DNA of 64,000 nucleotides. Source: Oscillospiraceae bacterium (GTDB lineage: Bacteria; Bacillota; Clostridia; Oscillospirales; WRJC01). Shown here piece after piece: positions 17,450 through 26,430 of this stretch. Each line of letters begins with the position of its first letter. The first letter of the stretch is position 1. The DNA lies in the NCBI GenBank assembly GCA_009783265.1, contig WRHM01000005.1, positions 62,001 to 126,000 of the forward strand, in the 5' to 3' direction. Both the position numbers and the translations under genes were made by a program. Under the pieces are notes generated by a model, which was given only the letters and a program-made list of their open reading frames with translations, did no database searches and was not told the DNA's origin.

Positions 17450-20311
17450 TCACAAACTCTTCAATATCTCCGCGCACCTCGGGCATATTGCCGACTCTTC
17501 ATCGTGCCCGCAATCTTTAGAATACGTCCAGCACCTCTCGCATTTTTCGCCGTCCGCCTGACTTACTGATATATCCAGTCCGTCCTGCGGGCCTGAGATT
17601 AATTCAACCTGCGAAACTATAAATACTGCGTTTAATTCATTTTGCATAGATTTTAAAAACTCAAAATCTTCGCCCGAGCCGTTTATTATAACTTTCGCGT
17701 CGAGAGATTTGCCTATTAACTTCTCGTTTCTCGCGGATTCAAGGGCTTTCATTATATCGTCCCTGATTTCAAATAACTTATCCCATTTGTCCGCGATTTC
17801 TTTGTTTTCAAGCGACTTGTCATATTTCGGCATATCGTTGAAATTCACGTTTGTCCTGTCGTCAGATTCAAGCAAAGCCATGTGCTGCCATATCTCGTCG
17901 CTTGTGAAATTTAATACCGGCGCGATTAATCTTGTCAGAACATGCAAAACTTTATACATGACCGTCTGCGCGCTTCTTCTGGTTTTAGAGTCTTTTTTCT
18001 CCACATATAATCTGTCTTTGGTTATGTCTATATATAACTTTGACATATCATTCGTGCAGAAATTGTGCAGGTCGTGATAAACAAAATGATACTGATATTT
18101 TTCATACGCTTCTGTTACGCGGCCGACAAGCGCGTTTAATCTTCCCAACGCCCATTTATCTATTTCTTCAAGCCCGGCATATTCTATCATATCAGTTTGA
18201 GGGTCAAAATCTTCCCCGGATTTACCGAGATTGGCAAGCAATATCCTCGCCGTGTTTCTTATCTTCCTGTATATTTCGGATAACTGCTTCATCATGTCTT
18301 TCGATACCCTTACGTCAGCCGTGTAATCGACAGACGAAACCCACAATCTTAAAACGTCCGAGCCATATTCGTTTATAACATCAATCGGGTCAATTCCGTT
18401 GCCGAGAGATTTTGACATCGTTTTGCCCTCGCCGTCAACGACCCAGCCGTTGGTTATGACCATTTTATAAGGAGCGACACCTCTTGCCGCAATCGAGGTG
18501 AGCAGCGACGACTGGAACCAGCCTCTGAACTGGTCGTTGCCCTCAAAGTATATTTCGGACGGGAATCCCTGATTGGGATTGTCTTTCAAAACATACGCGT
18601 AAGACGTGCCGGAATCAAACCAGCCGTCCATTGTTGCGGTCTCTTTTTCCCAATCCTCACAGCCGCACTTCGGGCATATCATCTTTTCCCCGGTTATTTC
18701 TTCGGGCGTATAAATATACCATGCGTTGCTTCCCTCTCTGCCAAAAAGCTCAGCGACTTTATTTATATATTTTTCGTTTGCTTCATAATGATTGCATTCT
18801 TTGCAGTAGAATACGGGTATCGGCAAGCCCCATATTCTTTGACGCGATATACACCAGTCCGCGCGGTCTTTTATCATATTTTCCATTCTCAGCTCGCCCC
18901 ACGGAGGATACCATTTTATTGATTTCACGGCTTCGAGCGCTTCTTTTTTCAAATCGTCAACAGAGCAGAACCACTGCTCTGTTGCCCTGAAAAGTATCGG
19001 GGTTTTGCACCGCCAGCAGTGCGGATACTGATGCGTTATTTTTTCCGTAGCCAATAGCATATTATTTGCTTTTAAATCTTCGAGTATCGCTACGTTTGCC
19101 TGCGATGTTTTAAGTCCCTCGTATTTGCCCGCTTCGCTTGTCATATAACCCCTGAAATCAACCGGAACATATATCGGCAATTCTTTATAATTTTTGCATA
19201 CGGCAAAGTCTTCGATTCCGTGACCGGGGGCAGTGTGGACGCAGCCCGTACCGGATTCAAGAGTCACATGATCGCCGACTATAACAAGAGAATCCCTGTC
19301 ATAAAACGGGTGTCTTGTCACCATTCTTTCAAGTTCCGAGCCTTTTATTTTCGCCAGCACTTCATAATTTTCTTTGTCTATACCGGCTTTATTCATAACA
19401 GTTTCAACCAATTCAGACGCTATTATATAAAACTCCTCAGCCCCCTTCTCAGAAGGGAGTGCCGCTTCAGCGGCGGGGGTTGTCGTGACCTTAACCAAGC
19501 TATAACTAAACTCCGGACCGACACATATAGCGACGTTGCCGGGCAAAGTCCACGGTGTGGTCGTCCAGATTACAAAATAAACATTGTTGTAGGGCGCGAC
19601 GCCATCGGCGTTCCGCGTGTAAGGCGTTATAAGCCCTTTATCGTCAACCAACGGGAATTTTACGAATATCGAATCGCACTCGTCGTCGGCGTATTCAATT
19701 TCGGCTTCCGCGAGAGCCGTCTCGTCGTGAGCGCACCAGTAAACGGGTTTTAATCCTTTGTATATACAGCCTCTTTTAAGCATTTGCCCGAATATTTTTA
19801 TCTGTTCTTCTTCAAATCGTGGCTGCATAGTAAGATAAGAATTGTCCCAGTCACCGTAAACGCCGAATCTCTGAGCCTGTTTTTTCTGCGATTCCACGAA
19901 TCCTTTCGCAAATTCAGCGCATCTTTTCCGGTATTCCAAATCTCCGACGTCGCGCCGGTTTATCTTTTGTTTTTTCATGATTGCCGTTTCAATCGGCAGG
20001 CCGTGATTGTCCCAGCCGTGAATATAATGCGTCAGAAATCCGCTCATGTTTTTATATCTGACGATAAAATCTTTTAAGATTTTATTTAACGCGTGACCCA
20101 TGTGCAAATCGCCGTTAGAAAACGGGGGACCGTCGTGAAACACAAACAGAGGCTTGTTTTTATTTTTTTCTATTAATTTAAGATATTGATTGTCCGCGAG
20201 CCATTTTGCGAAAGTTTCTTCTTCTCTTTTGGGAAGATTCGCCCTCATTTCAAAATCCGTCGCAGGCAAATTAAGCGTTTTTGAAAAGTCTTTTGACATA
20301 TATTTTTTCAC
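17450..20311 (-). CDS. ileS: Isoleucyl-tRNA synthetase
   Basis: A 953-residue class I aminoacyl-tRNA synthetase. The HIGH motif is H70-M-G-H73, the KMSKS motif is KTMSKS (630-635), the CP1 editing domain has WTTTPWTLPGN, and a C-terminal zinc ribbon has CERCW and CPRC. It charges tRNA-Ile with proofreading of valine. Two palindromic repeats are inserted in frame within the editing domain: residues about 232-241 (family D) and 276-292 (family C; PAAEAALPSEKGA). They flank the WTTTPWTLPGN motif on both sides. No T-box leader is seen. A short open frame rich in isoleucine codons lies in its leader (20372-20443). RBS is TTGGAGTG. Confidence 0.97.
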   Translation of the reverse strand: MKKYMSKDFSKTLNLPATDFEMRANLPKREEETFAKWLADNQYLKLIEKNKNKPLFVFHDGPPFSNGDLHMGHALNKILKDFIVRYKNMSGFLTHYIHGWDNHGLPIETAIMKKQKINRRDVGDLEYRKRCAEFAKGFVESQKKQAQRFGVYGDWDNSYLTMQPRFEEEQIKIFGQMLKRGCIYKGLKPVYWCAHDETALAEAEIEYADDECDSIFVKFPLVDDKGLITPYTRNADGVAPYNNVYFVIWTTTPWTLPGNVAICVGPEFSYSLVKVTTTPAAEAALPSEKGAEEFYIIASELVETVMNKAGIDKENYEVLAKIKGSELERMVTRHPFYDRDSLVIVGDHVTLESGTGCVHTAPGHGIEDFAVCKNYKELPIYVPVDFRGYMTSEAGKYEGLKTSQANVAILEDLKANNMLLATEKITHQYPHCWRCKTPILFRATEQWFCSVDDLKKEALEAVKSIKWYPPWGELRMENMIKDRADWCISRQRIWGLPIPVFYCKECNHYEANEKYINKVAELFGREGSNAWYIYTPEEITGEKMICPKCGCEDWEKETATMDGWFDSGTSYAYVLKDNPNQGFPSEIYFEGNDQFRGWFQSSLLTSIAARGVAPYKMVITNGWVVDGEGKTMSKSLGNGIDPIDVINEYGSDVLRLWVSSVDYTADVRVSKDMMKQLSEIYRKIRNTARILLANLGKSGEDFDPQTDMIEYAGLEEIDKWALGRLNALVGRVTEAYEKYQYHFVYHDLHNFCTNDMSKLYIDITKDRLYVEKKDSKTRRSAQTVMYKVLHVLTRLIAPVLNFTSDEIWQHMALLESDDRTNVNFNDMPKYDKSLENKEIADKWDKLFEIRDDIMKALESARNEKLIGKSLDAKVIINGSGEDFEFLKSMQNELNAVFIVSQVELISGPQDGLDISVSQADGEKCERCWTYSKDCGHDEESAICPRCAEILKSL
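19438..19486. repeat. Family C half-element inside ileS (in frame)
   Basis: AGCCCCCTTCTCAGAAGGGAGTG and CCGCTTCAGCGGCGGGGGTTGT, the same architecture as in lspA and the GH2 gene. It encodes TTTPAAEAALPSEKGA within the CP1 editing domain. Confidence 0.87.
19589..19618. repeat. Family D palindrome inside ileS (in frame)
   Basis: GTAGGGCGCGACGCC followed by ATCGGCGTTCCGCG, encoding about RNADGVAPYN just upstream of the WTTTPWTLPGN editing motif. Confidence 0.85.
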
Positions 20312-20371
20312 TCCAATTTATTTTAAATTATATTTTATCGATTATTCCTGTAATTATTTATTTTATATAAT

Positions 20372-20443
20372 TTATATAATCGCCACAGGCTCGATTGATA
20401 TAATTTTATGTCCTTTCAACATTTTATAAAAAGCCTGATGCAT
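20372..20443 (-). CDS. Possible 23-residue leader peptide upstream of ileS
   Basis: A small frame begins with ATG at 20443 behind a strong SD (AGGGGGG, 5 bp spacing) and ends at TAA 60 bp before ileS. The peptide starts MHQAFYKMLKGH and ends KIISIEPVAII; five of its last ten residues before the stop are isoleucine. That fits a sensor peptide for charged tRNA-Ile. Just after it, CCTGT and CGATTAT can pair with ACAGG and ATAATCG in interleaved order. No GC-rich terminator is visible in this leader, so attenuation is not shown. Confidence 0.45.
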   Translation of the reverse strand: MHQAFYKMLKGHKIISIEPVAII

Positions 20444-20487
20444 ATACACCCCCCTGACAAAATTTTATTTTATATTTTATTTTTATA

Positions 20488-20530
20488 AGGGCGAATGACG
20501 AACATTATTTTTTAGTTCGTACTCCGCCCT
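20488..20530. terminator. Hairpin after divIVA
   Basis: AGGGCGAATGACGAAC pairs imperfectly with GTTCGTACTCCGCCCT around an AT-rich loop, 8 bp after the divIVA stop. No U-tract follows on the divIVA strand, so it may be a weak terminator or a processing/stability hairpin. Confidence 0.5.
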
Positions 20531-20538
20531 CACACAAA

Positions 20539-21903
20539 TCACTCGTCATCCAAATCTTCAAATATATCCATAGCGTCATCGTCACTATCGTCATTGTCGT
20601 CTGAGTCGTATTTCCGTGCTGACCGTTTCTTCTTTTTCTTTTTATTAAACAACCCGAAAAATCCTTTGGACTGAACCTCATCATCCGCGTCTTCGTTTAT
20701 ATCGTCATATTCATCGTCGCCGTCATAAACTGCTTCATCTGTATCGTCAGATTCATACGGCTCTTCTGATTCATCAGATTCATCAGATTCATCGAAAGGT
20801 CCGGCATTATTATAATTATCATCAGAATAATTTTGATTATTTTCATCAATGTTTTCATCATCGGCGTTTTCGTCTTCGTCATCATATCCGTAATCATCGC
20901 TGTCGTATGTTGCCAAAGGTTCTTCTTCGGTATCGTCGTTTTCTACATAATTTCCGGAACTGTAAGCATCACGGCTTTGATTTCCCGAATCTGAATTAAA
21001 ATCTGACCCGGATGCTCCCGTTCTGGAAAATACTCTAATATCTTCGTCATCATTATCATAAGCAGTTTCTTCGTATTCGCTTTCAGTCTCAATATTTCCC
21101 AAATTATTATTGCTTTCTTCCTGCCCGTCAGTTTCTTCGGTTTCGTCAAATTCCGTTTTTAAATTATAAATAGACTCTTTGCTTTCATTTAACGTTTGCA
21201 GTTCTTTTTCAAAATCGTATTCTACGCCTGTGTTTTTTTTCGCGATTTCAACGGCGTCGTTTTTGATTTCCTGCATAACGCTGTCAAAAAGCTTAGACTC
21301 TGTAAATTTCTCTAAATCTATGTTTGGCGTATAAGTATTTTCGCTTAAAAGATTCAGATGATTTTTATACATAGACAGGAGTTTGGAATTAAATTCCTCC
21401 GATATATTTTTTATATTCAGGATATTTTCCCTCTGAAGGGCTATTTCTTTTTTGAAATCGCCTAAAAGCTTAGTGCATCTCGCCCTCGCGGATAAAAGAA
21501 GGGCGTCGGATTTTTTTTGCGTAGATTCAATCTGCATCGTTGCCTTTTGCTCTATCAAGGCCAGAGCAGTCTGGGCTTTTTCCCTTGCCTCGCCAAGAAT
21601 ATGCTCGGCGGTTTCCCTCGCTTTAAGTATTATATTTTTTGCTTCGGCTTCGGCTTCGGCGGCGAGACGGTCGCAATTTTTCTGGGTTGATATTGAAAGC
21701 CTGCGGATAACTTCTTCTTCCTGCTGGATTTCGCTTATCCGCGAAGATACAATCCTGAGCTTTTTGTCGTACTTGTCGCACTGGGCAAAAATCTCGGAGT
21801 ATTTTTCTATTATAAAATCCAGATATTCGTCTACTTCCGCAATATCATAACCTTTTCCCGAACGGGTAAAATATTTGTTTCTCAGTTCCTGTGGAGGAAT
21901 CAT
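20539..21903 (-). CDS. divIVA: DivIVA-family cell division/polarity protein with long acidic tail
   Basis: A 454-residue coiled-coil protein. The N-terminal DivIVA lipid-binding domain is clear (PPQELRNKYFTRSGKGYD, then AEVDEYLDFIIEKYSEI), followed by a long coiled coil to about residue 230. A very acidic, low-complexity region (Asp/Glu/Ser/Tyr/Asn) then runs to the end, broken by KGFFGLFNKKKKKKRSARK near residue 415. DivIVA localises at curved membranes at poles and septa. It is about twice the usual length, because of the acidic tail. Its place beside yggT and sepF is the conserved Firmicutes division block. The start has an AGAGGTG RBS. Confidence 0.92.
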   Translation of the reverse strand: MIPPQELRNKYFTRSGKGYDIAEVDEYLDFIIEKYSEIFAQCDKYDKKLRIVSSRISEIQQEEEVIRRLSISTQKNCDRLAAEAEAEAKNIILKARETAEHILGEAREKAQTALALIEQKATMQIESTQKKSDALLLSARARCTKLLGDFKKEIALQRENILNIKNISEEFNSKLLSMYKNHLNLLSENTYTPNIDLEKFTESKLFDSVMQEIKNDAVEIAKKNTGVEYDFEKELQTLNESKESIYNLKTEFDETEETDGQEESNNNLGNIETESEYEETAYDNDDEDIRVFSRTGASGSDFNSDSGNQSRDAYSSGNYVENDDTEEEPLATYDSDDYGYDDEDENADDENIDENNQNYSDDNYNNAGPFDESDESDESEEPYESDDTDEAVYDGDDEYDDINEDADDEVQSKGFFGLFNKKKKKKRSARKYDSDDNDDSDDDAMDIFEDLDDE

Positions 21904-21989
21904 TTTTTCACCTCTAAAAATCTTTTAAATTTTTTATTTGCGCACCGGCTTTTAAATAATATTTTATTGCGTTGCTTTATTTTTTTATT

Positions 21990-22280
21990 TTAAATAGTAC
22001 CGCTTAATACAGTAGTGAGTATAATTAAAATTATCATAACAAACATAAACGACATATCTATAGGCATATTGCTGAAAAATTCAAATTTATTCAGTAACTG
22101 CCGGACAGGATATACAAACGGTTCTGTCACCACATATAAAAATTGCGCGAGTTTATTATCTTCATCGGGCGAAAACCACGACATAATAGCCCTGCCGAAC
22201 ATAAGAAACTCCAGGGCAGTCAGTAAAACGACAACCGATTCCGCTATGATTTTCACGATATTATTCAAGTAACAAATCAC
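21990..22280 (-). CDS. yggT: YggT family membrane protein
   Basis: A 96-residue protein with two hydrophobic spans (residues about 8-28 and 72-95) around the YggT signature: MFGRAIMSWFSPDEDN and VTEPFVYPVRQLL. Function is not settled; members lie with cell division genes and have been linked to envelope and osmotic functions. Here it lies between sepF and divIVA, as in many Firmicutes. The ylmH gene often found between yggT and divIVA is absent. Confidence 0.9.
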   Translation of the reverse strand: MICYLNNIVKIIAESVVVLLTALEFLMFGRAIMSWFSPDEDNKLAQFLYVVTEPFVYPVRQLLNKFEFFSNMPIDMSFMFVMIILIILTTVLSGTI

Positions 22281-22375
22281 CTCTGTATCAATTCCGGAAA
22301 ATAGAATTTTATCCGCAGGGCGGCAGAATGCCGGTTCTGCAACAATAAAATTTTAATGCCGGACAGATCCTGTTA

Positions 22376-22963
22376 TTAATATATAGAATTGTCAGTATTA
22401 TTATCCCTGTGCTGTTCCGCTTTTATCTGCTCGGGAGATATTACGATGTTGTTGGGGGCTATAACAAAAGTCCTCTCTGAAACCCTTTCGAGCTGTCCCT
22501 GAATTGCATAGGCTACCCCGCGCAAAAAGTCTATTAAACGCCTTGCCGTCTCTTTGTTTGTTTCTTCGAGATTTAAAATAACCGTTCTTCTGTTAATCAA
22601 ATGATCTGCTATCTCTTTTTCGGATTTGCAGTCTTCGGGTTTTACGACTTTGAGCTCGGCGGAAAACTGCATATTGCTGCCTGCTGTAACAGTCAGGCTG
22701 CCGCCGCCGGACGCGGGAGCCGGAGTCCCGTATGATTGCTGCTGAGACTGCTGACCCTGAGAATAGCCGCCCTGATTTTGATTATTTGTGTTCCCGTAAG
22801 GCGAATATCCCCCGTTGGACATAAAATCGCTGATATCCCCTGTATTATTTCCGAAGCCTCCGTCTGAGCCGTAAATTTCATCGTCGTCAAAAACATCGTT
22901 GAAAGGTTCTTCTTCGTCAGGGTTTACCCCCTTGACTATTTTATCCCATAGTTTCATTAACAA
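22376..22963 (-). CDS. sepF: Cell division protein SepF
   Basis: A 195-residue FtsZ-associated septum protein. An N-terminal amphipathic segment (MKLWDKIVKGV) should bind membrane, a Gly/Gln/Asn-rich linker runs to about residue 95, and the C-terminal SepF domain is clear (NRRTVILNLEETN, then RRLIDFLRGVAYAIQGQL and TFVIAPNNI). SepF tethers FtsZ to the membrane and shapes the septum. The start could be either of the two Met codons at the beginning (MLMKLWDK). Confidence 0.95.
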   Translation of the reverse strand: MLMKLWDKIVKGVNPDEEEPFNDVFDDDEIYGSDGGFGNNTGDISDFMSNGGYSPYGNTNNQNQGGYSQGQQSQQQSYGTPAPASGGGSLTVTAGSNMQFSAELKVVKPEDCKSEKEIADHLINRRTVILNLEETNKETARRLIDFLRGVAYAIQGQLERVSERTFVIAPNNIVISPEQIKAEQHRDNNTDNSIY

Positions 22964-23040
22964 AACTCCTCCATAATAATTTATAATTTATACATCTATA
23001 CACCGTAATTCCCAAATTTTATGTTTTATTTTTAATATAA

Positions 23041-23835
23041 TCAAAGCCTTTCCCCGAAAACCGCCCTGCCGATTCTGACGATATTTGCCCCGCATGATAT
23101 TGCCTCTTCAAAATCCTCGGACATTCCCATAGATAAAACTGAAAAATTCAAGATATTAATATTATCTATTATATTATCTAATTTTTTTGACGATATGTCA
23201 ATAAAAATTTGATACATTTTATCAAAAAATTTTTTTATTTCGCTTTTTTCGTCTGTTTTTATTGAATTTTCTATATTTTTAAGCTTTTCGAGAGGGGGAG
23301 GTATAGTCATAAGCCCTTTTACGCTCAAATTTTTAAAATCTTTAAGCGCGTTTAAAAATTCCAGAGTATCTTCAGATTTAATCCCCGTCTTGGATTCTTC
23401 TTCTCCGATGTTCAATTCGATTAAAATATCCATTTTTATATTTTTCTGCGCGGCCCTTTTATTTATTTCTTCGGCGAGGCGCACTGAATTTACTGACTGG
23501 ATTAAACTGACTTTGTCGATTATATATTTGACTTTGTTTGTCTGGAGATTGCCTATAAAATGAATCTCAAGCCCGTTTTTGTTTAATTTGTCGTATTTTT
23601 CAAGCAGTTCGTTTACTTTGTTTTCGCCGATTAAATTCACGCCTTTTGAAATCGCGAAATTTATTTTTTCAGCTTCGACTGTTTTTGTGACTGCGAGAAG
23701 CCGTACCTTTTCAACAGTGCCGTTATATTTGTTTTTATATTTATTATCCCTGTTTAATACGGCTTTATTTATTTTTTCCCGGATTAAATCAAGATTTTTT
23801 CCTATATAATTATAATTTTCAAAATTTTCGCTCAC
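23041..23835 (-). CDS. yggS: PLP homeostasis protein YggS/PLPBP
   Basis: A 264-residue protein of the alanine-racemase-like TIM-barrel family that binds pyridoxal 5'-phosphate and balances B6 and amino-acid pools without catalysing a known reaction. The PLP lysine is in LLAVTKTVEAEKI. Also present are LIGENKVNELLEKY, HFIGNLQTNKVKYI, and the C-terminal SMGMSEDFEEAI with VRIGRAVFG. It follows the HlyD-like gene by 12 bp and precedes sepF, the usual order. Confidence 0.94.
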   Translation of the reverse strand: MSENFENYNYIGKNLDLIREKINKAVLNRDNKYKNKYNGTVEKVRLLAVTKTVEAEKINFAISKGVNLIGENKVNELLEKYDKLNKNGLEIHFIGNLQTNKVKYIIDKVSLIQSVNSVRLAEEINKRAAQKNIKMDILIELNIGEEESKTGIKSEDTLEFLNALKDFKNLSVKGLMTIPPPLEKLKNIENSIKTDEKSEIKKFFDKMYQIFIDISSKKLDNIIDNINILNFSVLSMGMSEDFEEAISCGANIVRIGRAVFGERL

Positions 23836-23847
23836 TTTACTCTCCCC

Positions 23848-25137
23848 TTAATCAATCGCTTTCCCGTCGTATAAATTTTTACCCGCGGTGATTATATCTT
23901 CGTAAAGCTGGAGTTTCCCTCCGCCGGTTTCCGGCCTTTTCGACGGCTCAAGATACAGATAATATCCGTCGAATTTTGCCAGACACTCATTTTTCGGCAA
24001 TTCTCTGAATACGACAAGATTCCCTTTTTGGATATACACCCCTTCGGCTGCCGTCCCGTCCTCGCGCTCGATTATATGAATCGCTTCTTCCGGCACTTTT
24101 ATCCCGCTGATTTCGTTAAATACGATCTGGATCGTCTGCTTTCGTGAAAAATCAAAATCAAACGGTATCGCCGCAGTTTCAAATATAAGTATAATTTCGT
24201 CTGAATCCGCTCCGCCGATTTGCCTGATTAAAACAGATTCTATTGTTCTGTTTGAAGAATACGGATATATTATATCGTATTTTTTGCCGTCTGTAAAGTC
24301 AAAAGTTTTGTTTTTCTGCGTTTTACATATAAGATACCAGTTGAAATCATACGCCACTTTCCCCAAAGCGTTGTTCAAAATATTGCTGTCCGGGTCTTTT
24401 TTGATAAGTTCGTCGAATTTATCAAAATCAAGCGTTTTTACTATATCAGCCGTAAAAGAATTTTCATAGCCGTCAACCCTCGCATAAAAAATCCCCGATT
24501 TGTTTGAATAAACTTCAGACGCGCCAATCCCCGAAACTGACATCTGCGATTCGAGCAGCGATTTTTTTTCTTCTGCGGAATTTATGATGTTTTCAAATCT
24601 GCTGCCGCTTATTTCCCCGGTAATAAGCTGTTTTTTGTTGAGCAGTATAAGAAACTCGGTTCTGCTTTTTCCCGCGTCTTTAAATCTGCCGTTCTCTATG
24701 CTTTGCAGCATATTCAAATACATAGAATGAGAATCCCTGTTTATTTTTTCTATATTAGTCGTGACAAATTCAAGATTTATATTGCTTTTATTGAGTATAT
24801 CGAGTTTTTCCGTCAAAGCAGTTATCTGGTCTTTCATAGAAAAATCCGCCGAGTTCTGCTGCGAAAGCGCGACAAGCTGATTTTTTCCCACTTTTACGCC
24901 GTTATCTACAAGATAATTTACGGAATTGCCCCCGATCGAATATATGATTTCTTCATTTCTGAATATATATCCGTAAATTTCGACAATATCCTGTCTTATT
25001 TCCATGTCGGCACGCTCGGTTTCAATCGAGTTTCCCGCCGTTTTTGTGTACTGCAAAAGAAAATAGACCGTAATAGTTATAAGAAAGGCGTTTAAGGCAA
25101 TAATCGAAACGACAGATTTTAATTTACTTTTCATCAC
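23848..25137 (-). CDS. HlyD-like membrane-anchored protein of the division block
   Basis: A 429-residue protein with one N-terminal membrane span (residues about 8-30), a short beta segment (EIYGYIFRNEEIIYS and GVKVGKNQLVAL, biotinyl-like half motif), a helical hairpin region (about 95-205) and a C-terminal beta region. This is the layout of membrane fusion (HlyD-type) adaptor proteins, and such a gene sits just before yggS in many Clostridia. No partner ABC or RND pump is present, so its role is unknown. It may act in envelope or sporulation/division processes, but that is inference from position. Confidence 0.7.
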   Translation of the reverse strand: MMKSKLKSVVSIIALNAFLITITVYFLLQYTKTAGNSIETERADMEIRQDIVEIYGYIFRNEEIIYSIGGNSVNYLVDNGVKVGKNQLVALSQQNSADFSMKDQITALTEKLDILNKSNINLEFVTTNIEKINRDSHSMYLNMLQSIENGRFKDAGKSRTEFLILLNKKQLITGEISGSRFENIINSAEEKKSLLESQMSVSGIGASEVYSNKSGIFYARVDGYENSFTADIVKTLDFDKFDELIKKDPDSNILNNALGKVAYDFNWYLICKTQKNKTFDFTDGKKYDIIYPYSSNRTIESVLIRQIGGADSDEIILIFETAAIPFDFDFSRKQTIQIVFNEISGIKVPEEAIHIIEREDGTAAEGVYIQKGNLVVFRELPKNECLAKFDGYYLYLEPSKRPETGGGKLQLYEDIITAGKNLYDGKAID

Positions 25138-25157
25138 ATATTATACCACAAATATTT

Positions 25158-26102
25158 TTATAAGTTAATATATTTTAAACAATTTTCAATGATTTTATAT
25201 TGATTTTTATTATAATCTTTATTTATATCGCTTAAATCAATCCAAATAGTTTTGGCATCTTTTCTAAACCATGTCAACTGACGCTTCGCGTAATTTCTCG
25301 TATTCTGTTTGATTTTTTCAACAGTTTCCTCAAAATTATATAATCCGTTAAAATAATCCGAAATTTCGACGTATCCTATCGCGCCGGTTTTTCTTATATT
25401 ATTTTTATCGCCGTTTTCATATAATTCCCGCACTTCTTCTATAAGTCCGTTTGCTATCATAAAATCTACGCGACTGTTAATTTTATTATAAAGCATGTTC
25501 CTGTCAGAATAATAAAGACCGAGTTTTATAAAATCATATTTTGATTTATAAGAATTCGCCAGTTCGTCAAGCTCTGATTTCGGTTTGCCTGTTATTTTAA
25601 AAATCTCAAGGGCGCGTATAACTCTTTTTTTATTGTTGGGGTGGATAATCTCAGAGCTTTTTTTATCGATTTCAACAAGCATAGAATATAATTTATCGTT
25701 CGGGAGTTTTTCAAGCTCGGTTCTGTACTCAATATCATTTTCATATTCTGTAAATTTTGTGTTGTTTATAAAATGATCTATATAAAGCCCTGTTCCCCCG
25801 CATATAATAACATTTTTGTTTCTGTTTAATATATCGCAAACACAATCCCCGGCTAATTTCACATATTCGGCTACGTTAAATTTTTCTGATTTTATCGAGA
25901 TAATATCAATCAGGTGATGTTTAATCCCTGACATTTCTTTTGTTGACGGTTTAGCCGTGCCGATATTTAACTCTTTGTATATCTGCATAGAATCCGCCGA
26001 AATTATTTCAGCGTTTAATATTTTCGCGAGTTCTATAGAAACATAAGTTTTGCCGCTTGCAGTCGGCCCGCATATTACTATTATTTTAGATTTGGTGTTC
26101 AT
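25158..26102 (-). CDS. miaA: tRNA dimethylallyltransferase
   Basis: A 314-residue P-loop enzyme that adds a dimethylallyl group to A37 of tRNAs reading UNN codons. Motifs: GPTASGKT (Walker A, residues 11-18), EIISADSMQIYKELNIGTAKP, IKHHLIDI, GGTGLYIDHFI, and the C-terminal tRNA-binding NTRNYAKRQLTWFRKD. All are intact, with no repeat insertion. Queuosine gene queA lies nearby in the same run, separated by a DUF4160/DUF2442 pair. Confidence 0.96.
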   Translation of the reverse strand: MNTKSKIIVICGPTASGKTYVSIELAKILNAEIISADSMQIYKELNIGTAKPSTKEMSGIKHHLIDIISIKSEKFNVAEYVKLAGDCVCDILNRNKNVIICGGTGLYIDHFINNTKFTEYENDIEYRTELEKLPNDKLYSMLVEIDKKSSEIIHPNNKKRVIRALEIFKITGKPKSELDELANSYKSKYDFIKLGLYYSDRNMLYNKINSRVDFMIANGLIEEVRELYENGDKNNIRKTGAIGYVEISDYFNGLYNFEETVEKIKQNTRNYAKRQLTWFRKDAKTIWIDLSDINKDYNKNQYKIIENCLKYINL

Positions 26103-26106
26103 AAAT

Positions 26107-26406
26107 TTATATTATAATTGCCTCTTGATAGGCAAAACTGTTTTTGTATAATGTTTCGGGAGCTATATCTATATCTCCATCAAGCCATACTATAGTACCG
26201 TATTCAACTTTGGCGGCGTTAAATACTTCTTCGTTTTCAAGCGGTTTGAACGCCGGATATTCCAATAATGCCGTTGCGTCATATAAGCGCTTTTCGCCCG
26301 TATTAAAAGTAAGCAATAAAATCATATCGCCTAACGCGTCAACTTTTTCAATTTCAATTCCATTTACAGATTCTCCGGCATACGCAATACCATTTATGAT
26401 ATACAT
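26107..26406 (-). CDS. DUF2442-family protein
   Basis: A 99-residue protein of the DUF2442 type: a small beta domain with LLLTFNTGEKRLYDATALL, then VEYGTIVWLDGDIDIAPETLY. These genes typically pair with DUF4160 genes, as here (24-bp gap, DUF4160 first). The pair has been described as toxin-antitoxin-like on the basis of genome context, and one or both may bind nucleic acid, but I know of no firm function. It lies only 4 bp before miaA. Confidence 0.8.
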   Translation of the reverse strand: MYIINGIAYAGESVNGIEIEKVDALGDMILLLTFNTGEKRLYDATALLEYPAFKPLENEEVFNAAKVEYGTIVWLDGDIDIAPETLYKNSFAYQEAIII

Positions 26407-26430
26407 AAAAATCCCCCTCTCTTAAATTTT

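Noticed and set aside
20312-20538. T-box leader of ileS
   Set aside because: No specifier-loop arrangement, no GGTGGNACCGCG-type antiterminator and no terminator were found on the ileS strand.
20697-21149. Met/Thr/Ile-rich antiparallel or shifted frames within divIVA
   Set aside because: They are products of the low-complexity Asp/Glu codons of the DivIVA tail read in another frame.
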